Shown here piece after piece: positions 49,594-57,574 of a DNA stretch of 64,000 nt. The notes under the pieces are model-generated. The model was not told the origin of the DNA and made no database searches. It was given only the letters and a program-made list of their open reading frames with translations. Within the stretch, counting starts at the first letter, position 1; each line of letters opens with the position of its first letter. This DNA comes from Actinacidiphila sp965342175 (GTDB lineage Bacteria; Actinomycetota; Actinomycetes; Streptomycetales; Streptomycetaceae): assembly GCF_965342175.1 (NCBI RefSeq), contig NZ_CBDRBL010000026.1:17030-81029 (forward strand), given 5' to 3'. Made by a program: the position numbers and the translations under genes.

Positions 49594-50808
49594 ATGGCCG
49601 CGACACACCCCACACCGCCGCGACGTGCCGTCCTCGGACTCGGCGTGGCCGCCGCCCTGCTCCCCGCGGGGAAGGCGGCGGCCGGCCGGCCCGTGGTCGG
49701 CGGCGAGCGGCTGGGACGGCACGGGGCGCAGGTAGCCGCGGGGGCGCCGAGGCTGCCGAAGACGAACTCTTTGTCGTGGATCGTGGCGGACGCCGACTCC
49801 GGCGAGGTGCTGGCGTCGTACAACGCACACCGGCGGCTGCCGCCGGCGAGCACGCTGAAGATGCTGTTCGCCGACACCCTGCTGCCCCGCTTCGACCGGC
49901 GCACACAGCACCGGGTGACGCACGCGGACCTGGCGGGCCTAGGGTCCGGGAGCAGTCTGGTCGGCATCGAGGCCGGCATCACCTACTCGGTCGAGCAGTT
50001 GTGGCTCGGGGTGTTCCTGCGGTCGGGGAACGACGCGGTGCACGTGCTGTGCTCGATGAACGGCGGCGTGGACAAGACCGTCCGGGACATGCGGGCGCGG
50101 GCGCGGGAGCTGCAGGCGAACGACACATACGTGGTGAGCCCGGACGGCTACGACACACCCGGCCAGCTGTCCTCGGCCTACGATCTGACGCTCATCGCGC
50201 GGGCGGGGCTGCGGAACCCGGACTTCCGGCACTACTGCCGCACGCGGATCGCGCGCTTCCCCGCGGAGAAGGGCAAGACGTTCGAGATCCAGAACACCAA
50301 CCGGCTGCTCGGCGACTACGACGGCATGATCGGCGTGAAGAACGGCTACACGACCGACGCCGGCAACACCTTCACCGGCGCGGCGGAGCGCGACGGGCGG
50401 ACGCTGCTGGTGACCGTGATGCACCCCGAGTCCGGCTACGACGAGGTGTACCGGGAGGCGGCCGACCTGCTGGACTGGGGCTTCGGCGCGGTGGGCCGCG
50501 TGGAGCCGGTCGGGGAGCTGGTGCCGACGCTGAGCCAGGTGCGCGCGATGGCCGGCGGGCCTCCTGCCGACGGCCCAGGCCGTGGGCCCGGCCCCGATTC
50601 GCGGCCTGTGGCGGCCGAAGGGCCGAAGGGGTCCTCGTGGATCACCCCCGCCGCGGAGACCGTCCTGGTGGCGGCCGTCTCGGCGTTCATCCTGGCGATC
50701 AGGCGCCGGCCGCTGCCGCAGCGCGCCGCGCCGACCCGGTCCGAGGCGGGAGCCGGGTCCCGGCGCGGCCGGCCCGCCGAGGCTGCCGGGCGGCGCAGGT
50801 CCCGCTGA
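49594..50808 (+). CDS. D-alanyl-D-alanine carboxypeptidase (S11 family), membrane-anchored
   Basis: Low-molecular-weight penicillin-binding protein of 404 residues that trims terminal D-Ala from peptidoglycan stem peptides. Signal peptide RRAVLGLGVAAALLPAGKAA; Ser86-x-x-Lys89 in PPASTLKM; Ser144-Gly-Asn146 in LRSGNDAVH; and the third motif as Lys249-Asn-Gly251 (VKNGYT), where many enzymes have K-T-G. A C-terminal helix near 355-373 (TVLVAAVSAFILAI) is followed by a Arg-rich cytoplasmic tail, so it is anchored at its C-terminus. It is a close paralogue of the protein at 55714-57237. Confidence 0.92.
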   Translation: MAATHPTPPRRAVLGLGVAAALLPAGKAAAGRPVVGGERLGRHGAQVAAGAPRLPKTNSLSWIVADADSGEVLASYNAHRRLPPASTLKMLFADTLLPRFDRRTQHRVTHADLAGLGSGSSLVGIEAGITYSVEQLWLGVFLRSGNDAVHVLCSMNGGVDKTVRDMRARARELQANDTYVVSPDGYDTPGQLSSAYDLTLIARAGLRNPDFRHYCRTRIARFPAEKGKTFEIQNTNRLLGDYDGMIGVKNGYTTDAGNTFTGAAERDGRTLLVTVMHPESGYDEVYREAADLLDWGFGAVGRVEPVGELVPTLSQVRAMAGGPPADGPGRGPGPDSRPVAAEGPKGSSWITPAAETVLVAAVSAFILAIRRRPLPQRAAPTRSEAGAGSRRGRPAEAAGRRRSR

Positions 50809-50828
50809 CCGCCGACCCTGGCCTGTCT

Positions 50829-51275
50829 TCAGTTCCTGGCGATCCAGACCTGGTTCAGCTGCTCCTGGTAGTAGAACGAGGTCAGCCCGAACGCGGGCGC
50901 CAGCAGCAGTCCCTTGAGGCCGGAGACCGTGTCGTGCAGACCCGCGCGGCGCTGGGCCCGGGCGATACGGCAACCGGTGTTGTAGAGGGAGACGACGGCG
51001 GGCACGAGCAGCGGCGCGCCGAGGCTGACGGCGAGCACCGCGAGGAGCGGGCGGACTTCGATGCCGGGGTCGAACTCCCGCAGTTCCTTGTTGGCCCGGT
51101 AGTACCAGACGAGCCAGGACACGCCGAAGGTGAGGGGCCCCAGCAGCCACACGGCCCCGGGGCGGCGCATGTCGCCGGACGGCGTGGCGAGTCCCACGCC
51201 CCCGGAGGCGGGGAAGCCCGGGAAGGGCCCCCTCGGACAGGGGAGGGTGCGGTAGTAGCGGTCCTCGTTGAACAT
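50829..51275 (-). CDS. DUF4234-type membrane protein
   Basis: Protein of 148 residues with membrane helices at about 38-56 (GAVWLLGPLTFGVSWLVWYY), 77-98 (LLAVLAVSLGAPLLVPAVVS) and a weaker one near 120-135. The motif WLVWYYRANKELREFDPGIE is typical of DUF4234 proteins, small membrane proteins without assigned role. The ATG at 51275 (MFNEDRYY) is favoured over an earlier in-frame ATG at 51389. It converges on the carboxypeptidase gene, 20 bp apart. Confidence 0.75.
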   Translation of the reverse strand: MFNEDRYYRTLPCPRGPFPGFPASGGVGLATPSGDMRRPGAVWLLGPLTFGVSWLVWYYRANKELREFDPGIEVRPLLAVLAVSLGAPLLVPAVVSLYNTGCRIARAQRRAGLHDTVSGLKGLLLAPAFGLTSFYYQEQLNQVWIARN

Positions 51276-51419
51276 GCTGCTCCCAGGTCGATCCCTCGGC
51301 AGTGACGGAGCGGTTGCGCGCCGAGGAGAAGGTAAAGCTACTCGGCGGTCAGGCGACCTGTCAGCGGGGAAGACCCACAAATCCCGCACAGGGCGGCGGG
51401 ATCGTGCCGGGTCCTGCGC

Positions 51420-51531
51420 TCAGCCGCCCTCGGCCCTCACCATGACGCGTCGCAGCAGGTCGGAGAGGCGCCGGCGTCCGTCGGCGTCGAGGGCGTCGAG
51501 GGCGAGGGCGTCGAGGGCGTCGAGGGCGGAG
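51420..51531 (-). pseudogene. Possible C-terminal remnant of a MarR-type regulator
   Basis: The minus strand reads ALDALDALALDALDADG then RRRLSDLLRRVMVRAEGG followed by a stop. The second half resembles the end of MarR regulators (pattern L-D-A-L-D-A-D-E-R-x-x-L-x-x-L-L-x-R-V). No upstream HTH is present: the frame before it is low-complexity. The DALDAL run comes from the GTCGAGGGC tandem repeat at 51486-51527. The remainder of 51276-51679 holds operator repeats and no gene. Confidence 0.3.
51486..51527. repeat. GTCGAGGGC tandem repeat
   Basis: Four copies of the 9-mer GTCGAGGGC, interrupted once by a partial GAGGGC unit. It is in frame with the possible MarR remnant. Confidence 0.7.
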
Positions 51532-51607
51532 CCACCCGGGCGCGACCACCACCCGGGGCGGGGCGGGCCGGCGGCCCACCGCCCCTGCGGGCCGCGGCAC
51601 TTCACGC

Positions 51608-51668
51608 TTGAACATGTTCAAAAACAGGTCTAGAGTCATCGGCGACGGGTTTTGAACACGTTCGAAAA
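51608..51668. promoter_or_regulatory. Twin operators GAACRYGTTC for the TetR regulator
   Basis: The perfect 14-bp palindrome TTGAACATGTTCAA (51608-51621) and the near-palindrome TTTTGAACACGTTCGAAAA (51650-51668) share the core GAACRYGTTC and are about 43 bp apart centre to centre, close to four helical turns. They stand directly upstream of the membrane-protein gene whose operon partner region ends in a TetR gene. Autoregulated repression of the operon is the likely use. Confidence 0.65.
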
Positions 51669-51679
51669 GGGTGGGACCC

Positions 51680-52090
51680 ATGGACCTATCGGTCGTCGCA
51701 TACGTCGTCTACCTGCTCATCAGCGTCGCGCTGACGGTGTGGGTGGCCCGGACCCTCAGCCGGGCCGGCAAGGTCTTCCTCGAAGACGTACTCCATGGCA
51801 ACGAGAAACTGGCCGAGGCCGTCAACCACCTCCTGGTGGTGGGCTTCTACCTGGTGAACCTGGGCTTCGTCGCGCTGTACCTGAGGAACGCCGACCCGGT
51901 CGGGAACTCCCGCGAACTCTTCGAGGCCCTGTCGGTCAAGCTCGGTGTCGTCCTGCTCGTCCTCGGAGTGCTGCACCTGGGCAACGTCTACGTCCTCAAC
52001 AAGATCCGCCGCCGGGGCGTCATGGACCGCGAGCAGGTCCCGCCCGTCCGTCCGCAGGGCTGGACCGCCCCCGCGCGGCCCGGGGCGTGA
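51680..52090 (+). CDS. Integral membrane protein of a TetR-controlled operon
   Basis: Protein of 136 residues with three hydrophobic helices: about 5-25 (VAYVVYLLISVALTVWVA), 47-67 (VNHLLVVGFYLVNLGFVALY) and 85-106 (LSVKLGVVLLVLGVLHLGNV). The loop KVFLEDVLHGNEKLAEAVNH is strongly polar and probably cytoplasmic. No transport or enzyme motif is recognised; similar small proteins occur next to DCC-family genes. ATG 51680 is preferred over a GTG three codons earlier. The next gene overlaps its stop by four bases (GTGA). Confidence 0.8.
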   Translation: MDLSVVAYVVYLLISVALTVWVARTLSRAGKVFLEDVLHGNEKLAEAVNHLLVVGFYLVNLGFVALYLRNADPVGNSRELFEALSVKLGVVLLVLGVLHLGNVYVLNKIRRRGVMDREQVPPVRPQGWTAPARPGA

Positions 52091-52644
52091 CGGCGATGGA
52101 CCGCACCCCAGCGACCGGGGCCGCTCCGGCGGCCCCGGTGCCGGTCCGCCTGCTGACCGTGCTGTACGACCCCGACTGCTCGCTGTGCACCTTCGTCCGC
52201 CGCTGGCTGGAGCGCCAACGGCAGATCGTGCCGCTGGAGCTCGTCGCGGCCGGGTCGGACCAGGCCCGGAGCCGCTTCCCGGAGCTCGACCACACCGCGA
52301 CCCTGCGCGAGATCACCGTCGTCGGTGACTCGGGGCAGGTCTACCAGGGCGACGCCGCCTGGCTGGTCTGCCTGTGGGCGCTCGCCGAGTACCGCCCGCT
52401 GGCGCACCGCCTCAGCACCCGCGCCGGAGCGCCCGTCGCCCGCGCCGCCGTGCTCGCCGCGGCCCGCTACCGCGAGGCGCAGTGGGGCCGCCCGGCCGCC
52501 GCCGCGGGCTGGGGAGAACGGCCGCACACCGGTGGCGATGGCGGGTCGCACCGCCCCGAGGGCGGCTGGACGCGCACCGCCCCCGAGGCCGCCGGAGACG
52601 GCTGCGCGGACGGGTGCGCGGACGGGTGCGCCCCACCCGGTTAG
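52087..52644 (+). CDS. DCC-family thiol-disulphide protein (DUF393)
   Basis: Protein of 185 residues with the DCC start LTVLYDPDCSLCTFVRRWLE: Asp plus a CxxC pair in a thioredoxin-like fold, usual in the thiol-disulphide oxidoreductase DCC family. WLVCLWALAEYRPLAHRLS follows. The C-terminal 55 residues are an unconserved Gly/Arg/Glu-rich tail ending in DGCADGCADGCAPPG, a Cys-bearing repeat encoded by three 12-bp units. GTG 52087 overlaps the membrane-protein stop; an ATG three codons later is the alternative. It probably acts with that membrane protein in the cytosol or at the membrane. The substrate is unknown. Confidence 0.83.
   Translation: MTAMDRTPATGAAPAAPVPVRLLTVLYDPDCSLCTFVRRWLERQRQIVPLELVAAGSDQARSRFPELDHTATLREITVVGDSGQVYQGDAAWLVCLWALAEYRPLAHRLSTRAGAPVARAAVLAAARYREAQWGRPAAAAGWGERPHTGGDGGSHRPEGGWTRTAPEAAGDGCADGCADGCAPPG
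52597..52632. repeat. 12-bp tandem repeat encoding DGCA
   Basis: Three units of GACGGGTGCGCG (first unit GACGGCTGCGCG, third ending GCC) in frame at the 3' end of the DCC-protein gene, giving three evenly spaced cysteines. Confidence 0.85.
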
Positions 52645-52654
52645 GCTCACCGAC

Positions 52655-53386
52655 GTGGAAGAAGCACCCCGCCGCACGACCCCCGGCACGTCCCCGGACA
52701 CGCCCACCGGGACGCCCCGGCCTGCGAAGAGCGAGCAGACGCGCGCCCTGATCCTCGAGACCGCCATGCGGCTGTTCGAGGAACGGGGCTACGACAAGAC
52801 GACGATGCGCGCCATCGCCAAGGAGGCCGGGGTCTCGGTCGGGAACGCCTACTACTACTTCGACGGCAAGGAACACCTCGTCCAGGGGTTCTACGACCGC
52901 CTCGCCGCCGAGCACGCCGCCGCGGTCCAGGACGTCCTGGCCGGCGGCGGCGACCGGGACCTGGCGGCGCGGCTGCTCGCCGTGATGAACGCGTGGGTCG
53001 ACGTGGCCCGCCCCTACCACCAGTTCGCCGCCCAGTTCTTCAAGAACGCCGCCGACCCGGCGAGCCCGCTCAGCCCCTTCTCCCCCGAGTCGCACCCGGC
53101 CCGCGACGCCGCCATCTCCATCCACGAACGGGTGCTGTCCGGCTCCGACATCAAGGTAGACGCCGAACTCGCCGAGGTGCTGCCCGAACTGATGTGGATG
53201 TACCAGATGGGCATCGTCGTCTACTGGGTCTTCGACCACTCCCCCGACACCGAGCGCACCCGCCGGCTCGTCGCGCGCACCGCGCCGCTCGGCGCGCGGA
53301 TCCTCCGGCTCTCCCGGTACCGGCTGTTGCGGCCGATCGTGCGCGAGATCCGCGAACTGCTAACGGAGTTCCTCTTCCGTCGCTGA
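52655..53386 (+). CDS. TetR-family transcriptional regulator
   Basis: Protein of 243 residues: a 25-residue Thr/Pro-rich start, then the TetR HTH (TRALILETAMRLFEERGYDK, TTMRAIAKEAGVSVGNAYYY, FDGKEHLVQGFYDRL) at about 27-80 and a helical ligand/dimer domain. The GTG at 52655 lies seven bases after TAGGCT, which overlaps the preceding stop codon and could be the -10 of a leaderless transcript; readthrough from the upstream operon is also possible. The paired GAACRYGTTC palindromes at 51608-51668 are its likely binding sites. The ligand is unknown. Confidence 0.9.
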   Translation: MEEAPRRTTPGTSPDTPTGTPRPAKSEQTRALILETAMRLFEERGYDKTTMRAIAKEAGVSVGNAYYYFDGKEHLVQGFYDRLAAEHAAAVQDVLAGGGDRDLAARLLAVMNAWVDVARPYHQFAAQFFKNAADPASPLSPFSPESHPARDAAISIHERVLSGSDIKVDAELAEVLPELMWMYQMGIVVYWVFDHSPDTERTRRLVARTAPLGARILRLSRYRLLRPIVREIRELLTEFLFRR

Positions 53387-53448
53387 GCCGGGCCGCCTGC
53401 CCGGCCGCGCACGGCACGCGGCGCCGACCCTCGGTGCCGCGCACCCGG

Positions 53449-53895
53449 TCAGCCCACGGCAGGCTCTGCCAGCACCACCCAGACCGTCTTGCCGTGCCGA
53501 CCGCGCTCCCGGACGCCCCAGGTGTCCGCGAGCGCCTGCACCAGCCGCAGTCCGCGCCCCGTCTCGTCGCCGTCCCCCGCGTCGCGCGGCACGGGGCGGG
53601 ACCGCGCCCCGCCGTCGGAGACCTCGACGACGCACGAGCCGTCGGAGTGGACGGTCACCGCCACCTCGAACTCGCGCTCCAGCAGCGGACTGTGCCGTAC
53701 GGCGTTGGTCGCCAACTCCGACACGACCAGGACCGCGGACTCGACGGTCCCCCCCTCCTGCTCCCATCCCTCGAGGTGGTCGCGTACCCGGTGCCGGGCC
53801 AGCCCGACCGACGTCGGGTGCCGGGGCAGCCGGAACGCGCGGCGCCTCACCTGGTCACTCTCCTCATGCGCGAACGCCCCCCTTCGTCGCATCAT
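53449..53895 (-). CDS. RsbW-like ATP-binding protein (HATPase, anti-sigma/serine kinase type)
   Basis: Small GHKL ATPase of 148 residues. It shows the N box SELATNAVRHS (about 60-70), the G1 box VEVSDGGARS (about 91-100) and the G2-like TGRGLRLVQALAD (about 113-125), with no dimerisation or sensor domain. Streptomyces encode dozens of such RsbW-like proteins, which act as anti-sigma or serine kinases or stay uncharacterised. It has no antagonist or sigma gene next to it, so its partner is elsewhere. ATG 53895 is the natural start. Confidence 0.85.
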   Translation of the reverse strand: MMRRRGAFAHEESDQVRRRAFRLPRHPTSVGLARHRVRDHLEGWEQEGGTVESAVLVVSELATNAVRHSPLLEREFEVAVTVHSDGSCVVEVSDGGARSRPVPRDAGDGDETGRGLRLVQALADTWGVRERGRHGKTVWVVLAEPAVG

Positions 53896-53969
53896 CCCTT
53901 ACCGATTTTGGCCTCGAGAATGCGCTCCGTGCCGCATTGTGCGCCTGTGATGAGCGGTTTCCGGCCACC

Positions 53970-55280
53970 TCAGGCGCGTGGAGAGGCGAGGGTCACGATC
54001 GTGATGTCCGAGGGCGCGCCCACCCGGACGGGCGGACCCCAGGCGCCCGCGCCGCGGGTGACGTACAACCGGGTGTCGCCGTACGCCTCCAGACCGGCCA
54101 CCGTGGGATTGGCCAGTTCCGCGAGGTAGTTGCCGGGCCACAGCTGCCCGCCGTGGGTGTGCCCGGACAACTGCAGGTCGACGTTGTACCGGACGGCCTC
54201 GTGGATCATCACCGGCTGGTGGGCGAGGAGCACGACCGCTCGCGAGGGGTCCCGGTCGCCGAGCGCCTTGGCGTGGTCGGGGGCGTGGTCGTGGTCCGCG
54301 CCGCTGATGTCGTTGACACCGGCCAGGTCGAAGCCGGCGAGTTCGGTGCGGGCGTTCTCCAGCGGGTGGACACCGAGGTCGCGCACGAAGTCGATCCAGG
54401 GCGCGGCCCCGGAGAAGTACTCGTGGTTGCCGGTGACGAAGTAGCTCCCGTCCCGCGCCCGGAGCCGGGCCAGTGGCTCGGCCGCAGGACCCAGGTCCGG
54501 CACCGAGCCGTCGACCAGGTCGCCGACGATGGCGACGAGGTCCGGGCGGGCCCCGTTGATCGTCTCCACGATCCGCTGGGTGTGCGCCTTGCCGAGGATC
54601 GGGCCGATGTGGATGTCGCTCACCACGGCGATCCGGTAGCCGTCGGCGCTCGCGGGGAGCTTGGCGAGAGGCACGGTGACGTGCTTCAGGCGCGGCCCGC
54701 GCAGCACGCCGTACGTGCCCTGGCCGACCGTCACCCCCGCGGCCACGGCCGCGGCCGCACCGACCGTACGGGCGACGAACAGCCGCCTTGTCGGCCCGGC
54801 GGAGGCCGGTACCGGCGGCGGCCCCGACGATGCAGCGGGGGCCGCCGTGGTTGCGGTGGCTGCGGTGGTTGCCGCAGTCGCCGCAGTCGCTGCGACCTGC
54901 TGGACCGGCCCGGCGGACGCGGCGGGCGGGGCAGGCTCGGCGGCCCGCGCGTCCCGGGACCGCTCCCGGGACGCCAGCGCCCGCCGCAGCAGCGGCCGTA
55001 CGGCCTCGCCGGCCAGCGTCGCGAGCGTCAGGTAGAGCAGCACCGCCAGCCACAGGAAGCCCGGCCAGGCCAGCCACCGCGCCGCCGACAGCGGCAGCGC
55101 CCGCCCGCCGGCCAGCGCGCCCAGGCTCAGCAGCGGCAGGACGACCGCCAGGACCGTCCCCGTCCGCCGCCACCAGCCGCCCGGCACGGACACGTCGCGG
55201 ACCAGCCGGCGCCACAGGTAGTAGTGCACGGCGGCGAATAAGGCGAGGACGACCGCGACGGCGGCGAACGCGACTATCAC
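53970..55280 (-). CDS. Membrane-bound metallophosphoesterase
   Basis: Protein of 436 residues. Helices near 1-22, 42-62 and 68-92 form a membrane domain; an Ala/Thr-rich linker (TAATAATTAATATTAA) leads to another hydrophobic segment after TRRLFVARTVG. The phosphoesterase domain then has all metal motifs: VVSDIHIGP (about 224), VGDLVDG (about 252), VTGNHEYF (about 280), LLAHQP (about 352) and LSGHTHGGQ (about 375). It is of the YkuE-like type acting on phospholipid or undecaprenyl substrates outside the membrane, but the substrate is unknown. Its ATG overlaps the next upstream gene's stop by four bases. Confidence 0.88.
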   Translation of the reverse strand: MIVAFAAVAVVLALFAAVHYYLWRRLVRDVSVPGGWWRRTGTVLAVVLPLLSLGALAGGRALPLSAARWLAWPGFLWLAVLLYLTLATLAGEAVRPLLRRALASRERSRDARAAEPAPPAASAGPVQQVAATAATAATTAATATTAAPAASSGPPPVPASAGPTRRLFVARTVGAAAAVAAGVTVGQGTYGVLRGPRLKHVTVPLAKLPASADGYRIAVVSDIHIGPILGKAHTQRIVETINGARPDLVAIVGDLVDGSVPDLGPAAEPLARLRARDGSYFVTGNHEYFSGAAPWIDFVRDLGVHPLENARTELAGFDLAGVNDISGADHDHAPDHAKALGDRDPSRAVVLLAHQPVMIHEAVRYNVDLQLSGHTHGGQLWPGNYLAELANPTVAGLEAYGDTRLYVTRGAGAWGPPVRVGAPSDITIVTLASPRA

Positions 55281-55525
55281 CGGGCCGCCCTCAGGGCCCT
55301 CAGACCGCGGACGCCGATGACGCCGACCGCGGTGCCGAGCACCAGCGAGGTGACGGCCAGCGCCAGGTGCACCCAGAAGTACCCGGTGGGCGAGCCGTGG
55401 TCACCGCCCTCGAAGGCGAGCCCGCTGGCGTCCTTCCACAGGTTCTTGACGAACGTCGTCCACACGATCCAGCTCCACACCCCGAAGGCGGTCAGGAACC
55501 AGGACACAGGGCGGCTGAGCTTCAT
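55277..55525 (-). CDS. Small two-helix membrane protein (SCO4848-like family)
   Basis: Protein of 82 residues with two membrane helices, about 8-26 (WFLTAFGVWSWIVWTTFV) and 49-72 (YFWVHLALAVTSLVLGTAVG), separated by a polar loop. It corresponds in size, context and sequence style to the SCO4848 family of Streptomyces, of unknown function. It overlaps the metallophosphoesterase start by four bases and lies divergently from the carboxypeptidase gene at 55714. Possibly an accessory subunit of one of them. Confidence 0.8.
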   Translation of the reverse strand: MKLSRPVSWFLTAFGVWSWIVWTTFVKNLWKDASGLAFEGGDHGSPTGYFWVHLALAVTSLVLGTAVGVIGVRGLRALRAAR

Positions 55526-55713
55526 GCGTCCAGTATGCGGGCCGCCGCGCGGTCTCCTCGGGCAGGGTCGCCCCGCGCGACGTCCGTCGCGGGCAACGGC
55601 TCAGGACGCCCGTGGGCAGCGCCCGGTTGCACGGCGCGGACGTGGGATCGGTCACGGCCCCGATCGGCCCTCCACGCCTGCCGCGGCACCGGAACGGCCT
55701 GTAACTTCTCATC

Positions 55714-57237
55714 GTGCCGAACTCCTCCCACCACACCATGCGCCGTTCCGCCCTGGTTCTGTCCGCTCTCGCACTCGTCGGCGGTGCGGCCCTGACCACC
55801 GCTCCGGTCGCGCACGCGAAGCCCTCCTCCCCGTCCGCCACACCGACGCCGCCCGCGCGGATGTCGAGGATCGGCGGGGACCGGCTGGGACAGCCCGGCA
55901 CCCAGGTCAGTCTGCTGCCCGGGGCTCCCGCCCTGCCCGGGAACATCACCTCGCGCTCGTGGATCGTCTCCGACGCCGAGACCGGGCAGGTGCTCGCCGC
56001 CCACAACGCCCACTGGAAGCTGGCCCCCGCCAGCACGCTCAAGATGCTGTTCGCGGACACCCTTCTGCCGAAGCTGGACCCGTCGCGGACGTACAAGGTG
56101 CGGCCGTCCGACCTGGACGGCGTCGGCGCGGGCAGCAGCGTCGTCGGCGTCAAGGAGAACCTCACCTACACCGTCCGCGACCTGTGGCTCGGGGTCTTCC
56201 TCCAGTCCGGGAACGACGCCGTCCACGTCCTGTCCGCCATGAACGGCGGCGTGGACGCGACCGTCCTGGAGATGCAGCGCAAGGCGGCCGAACTGCAGGC
56301 GGAGGACACCACCGTGATCTCCCCCGACGGCTACGACATGCCCGGCCAGGTCTCCTCGGCGTACGACCTGACGCTCTTCGCGCGCTCCGGACTGCAGAAC
56401 GCGGACTTCCGCGAGTACTGCTCCACCGTGCGGGCGAAGTTCCCCGGCAAGTGGAAGACGGTCAAGGGGAAGAAGGGCGAGAAGGCCGCCAAGAAGCGCG
56501 AGACCTTCGAGATACAGAACACCAACCGGCTGCTCACCGGCGACTACGACATCCCGACCTACAACGGCATCGCGGGTGTGAAGAACGGCTACACCTCCAA
56601 GGCCGGCAACACCTTCACCGGAGTCGCGCAGCGCGGCGACCGCACGCTGCTGGTGACCGTCATGCACCCCGGCGCGGGGCACAACATGGCCTACAAGGAG
56701 GCGGCGAAGCTGTTCGACTGGGGCTTCGAGGCGGAGGGCGTGGTCACTCCCGTCGGCACCCTGGTGCCGCCGAAGTCCGCCGTCGTCTCCTCCCCCGCAC
56801 CCTCCGCCTCGCCCTCCGCCTCCTCCGGCAAGACAGCCCGCCGGCACGTGGCCGCGCCCGCCTCCTCAGGAGGCGGCGGCGGTGCGTGGACGGCCGCCGC
56901 GCTCGCCGGTGGCTCGGTGCTGGCCGTCGCCGCCCTGGCCTACCTCGTACGGCGCCGCTGGCCGCTGCCGCAGCAGCCGGCGACGGCCGTCATCCCCGCC
57001 CCGGCCAAGCCCGGCGACGACACGTCCGCGAAGCCCAAGGGCGCGGTGAAACCCGGCGGTAAGAAGACGGAAGCCGAAGCGCAGGCGCGGACGGAAGATG
57101 CGGCCGCGTCGAAGGTGACGGCGGCCGGGAAGGCCGCGGAGCAGAAGAGCGCCGGGGGGAAGGCCGCGGAGAAGGAGAACACCGCCGAGGAAGGCGCCGG
57201 GCGAGAGGACCGGGCCACGGCGGACCGCACGGCCTGA
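55714..57237 (+). CDS. D-alanyl-D-alanine carboxypeptidase (SCO4847-like)
   Basis: S11-type penicillin-binding protein of 507 residues, paralogous to 49594-50808. The signal peptide is RRSALVLSALALVGGAALTT. Catalytic motifs: Ser107-x-x-Lys110 in PASTLKM, Ser165-Gly-Asn167 in LQSGNDAVH and Lys290-Asn-Gly292 in VKNGYTS. A helix near 397-413 (AALAGGSVLAVAALAYL) anchors it, and a cytoplasmic tail of about 90 residues rich in Lys, Glu and Ala follows (EKENTAEEGAG, KKTEAEAQART). GTG 55714 lies six bases after TAACTT, a possible leaderless promoter; ATG 55738 is the alternative. It trims D-Ala from wall peptides. Confidence 0.92.
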   Translation: MPNSSHHTMRRSALVLSALALVGGAALTTAPVAHAKPSSPSATPTPPARMSRIGGDRLGQPGTQVSLLPGAPALPGNITSRSWIVSDAETGQVLAAHNAHWKLAPASTLKMLFADTLLPKLDPSRTYKVRPSDLDGVGAGSSVVGVKENLTYTVRDLWLGVFLQSGNDAVHVLSAMNGGVDATVLEMQRKAAELQAEDTTVISPDGYDMPGQVSSAYDLTLFARSGLQNADFREYCSTVRAKFPGKWKTVKGKKGEKAAKKRETFEIQNTNRLLTGDYDIPTYNGIAGVKNGYTSKAGNTFTGVAQRGDRTLLVTVMHPGAGHNMAYKEAAKLFDWGFEAEGVVTPVGTLVPPKSAVVSSPAPSASPSASSGKTARRHVAAPASSGGGGGAWTAAALAGGSVLAVAALAYLVRRRWPLPQQPATAVIPAPAKPGDDTSAKPKGAVKPGGKKTEAEAQARTEDAAASKVTAAGKAAEQKSAGGKAAEKENTAEEGAGREDRATADRTA

Positions 57238-57384
57238 ACGCCGGGCCGCACGGCCTGAGCTGTGCGGGCCGCCCGGTCCACACGCCGCGGGCCGCCCGGT
57301 CCGACCGCCGGGCCGCACAGCTGACCGCCGGGCCGCGCGGCCTGATCCGCACCGTCCCACTCCACCGTCCGGCGCCAACCCCGC

Positions 57385-57429
57385 GACGCGACGGGGCCGG
57401 TGGCTCCCCGCCGCCGACCCCGTCGCGTC
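57385..57429. terminator. Hairpin terminator downstream of the carboxypeptidase gene
   Basis: Perfect 12-bp stem GACGCGACGGGG / CCCCGTCGCGTC with a 21-base loop containing an inner CGGTGG-type fold. The 5' part of this 337-bp gap (57238-57370) repeats GCCGGGCCGCAC-like words about five times and holds no gene. Confidence 0.75.
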
Positions 57430-57574
57430 TTGCCATGCGCACATGCCCCCGGCGGGGGCGCTTGACGGCGCGCGTGCGGCTCGTGCGCCCACCCCGCTGC
57501 GACCGCCCCCTGCCGCACGGGCGGCCCGGCCGGTACCCAGGTACCAGGGAACCGCTAGGGGAAGGGAGCGTGCC

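Noticed and set aside
47088..50808. The DUF4132 pair as a defence island
   Set aside because: No nuclease, helicase, restriction or toxin motif and no mobile element lies nearby; the surroundings are core envelope and energy genes.
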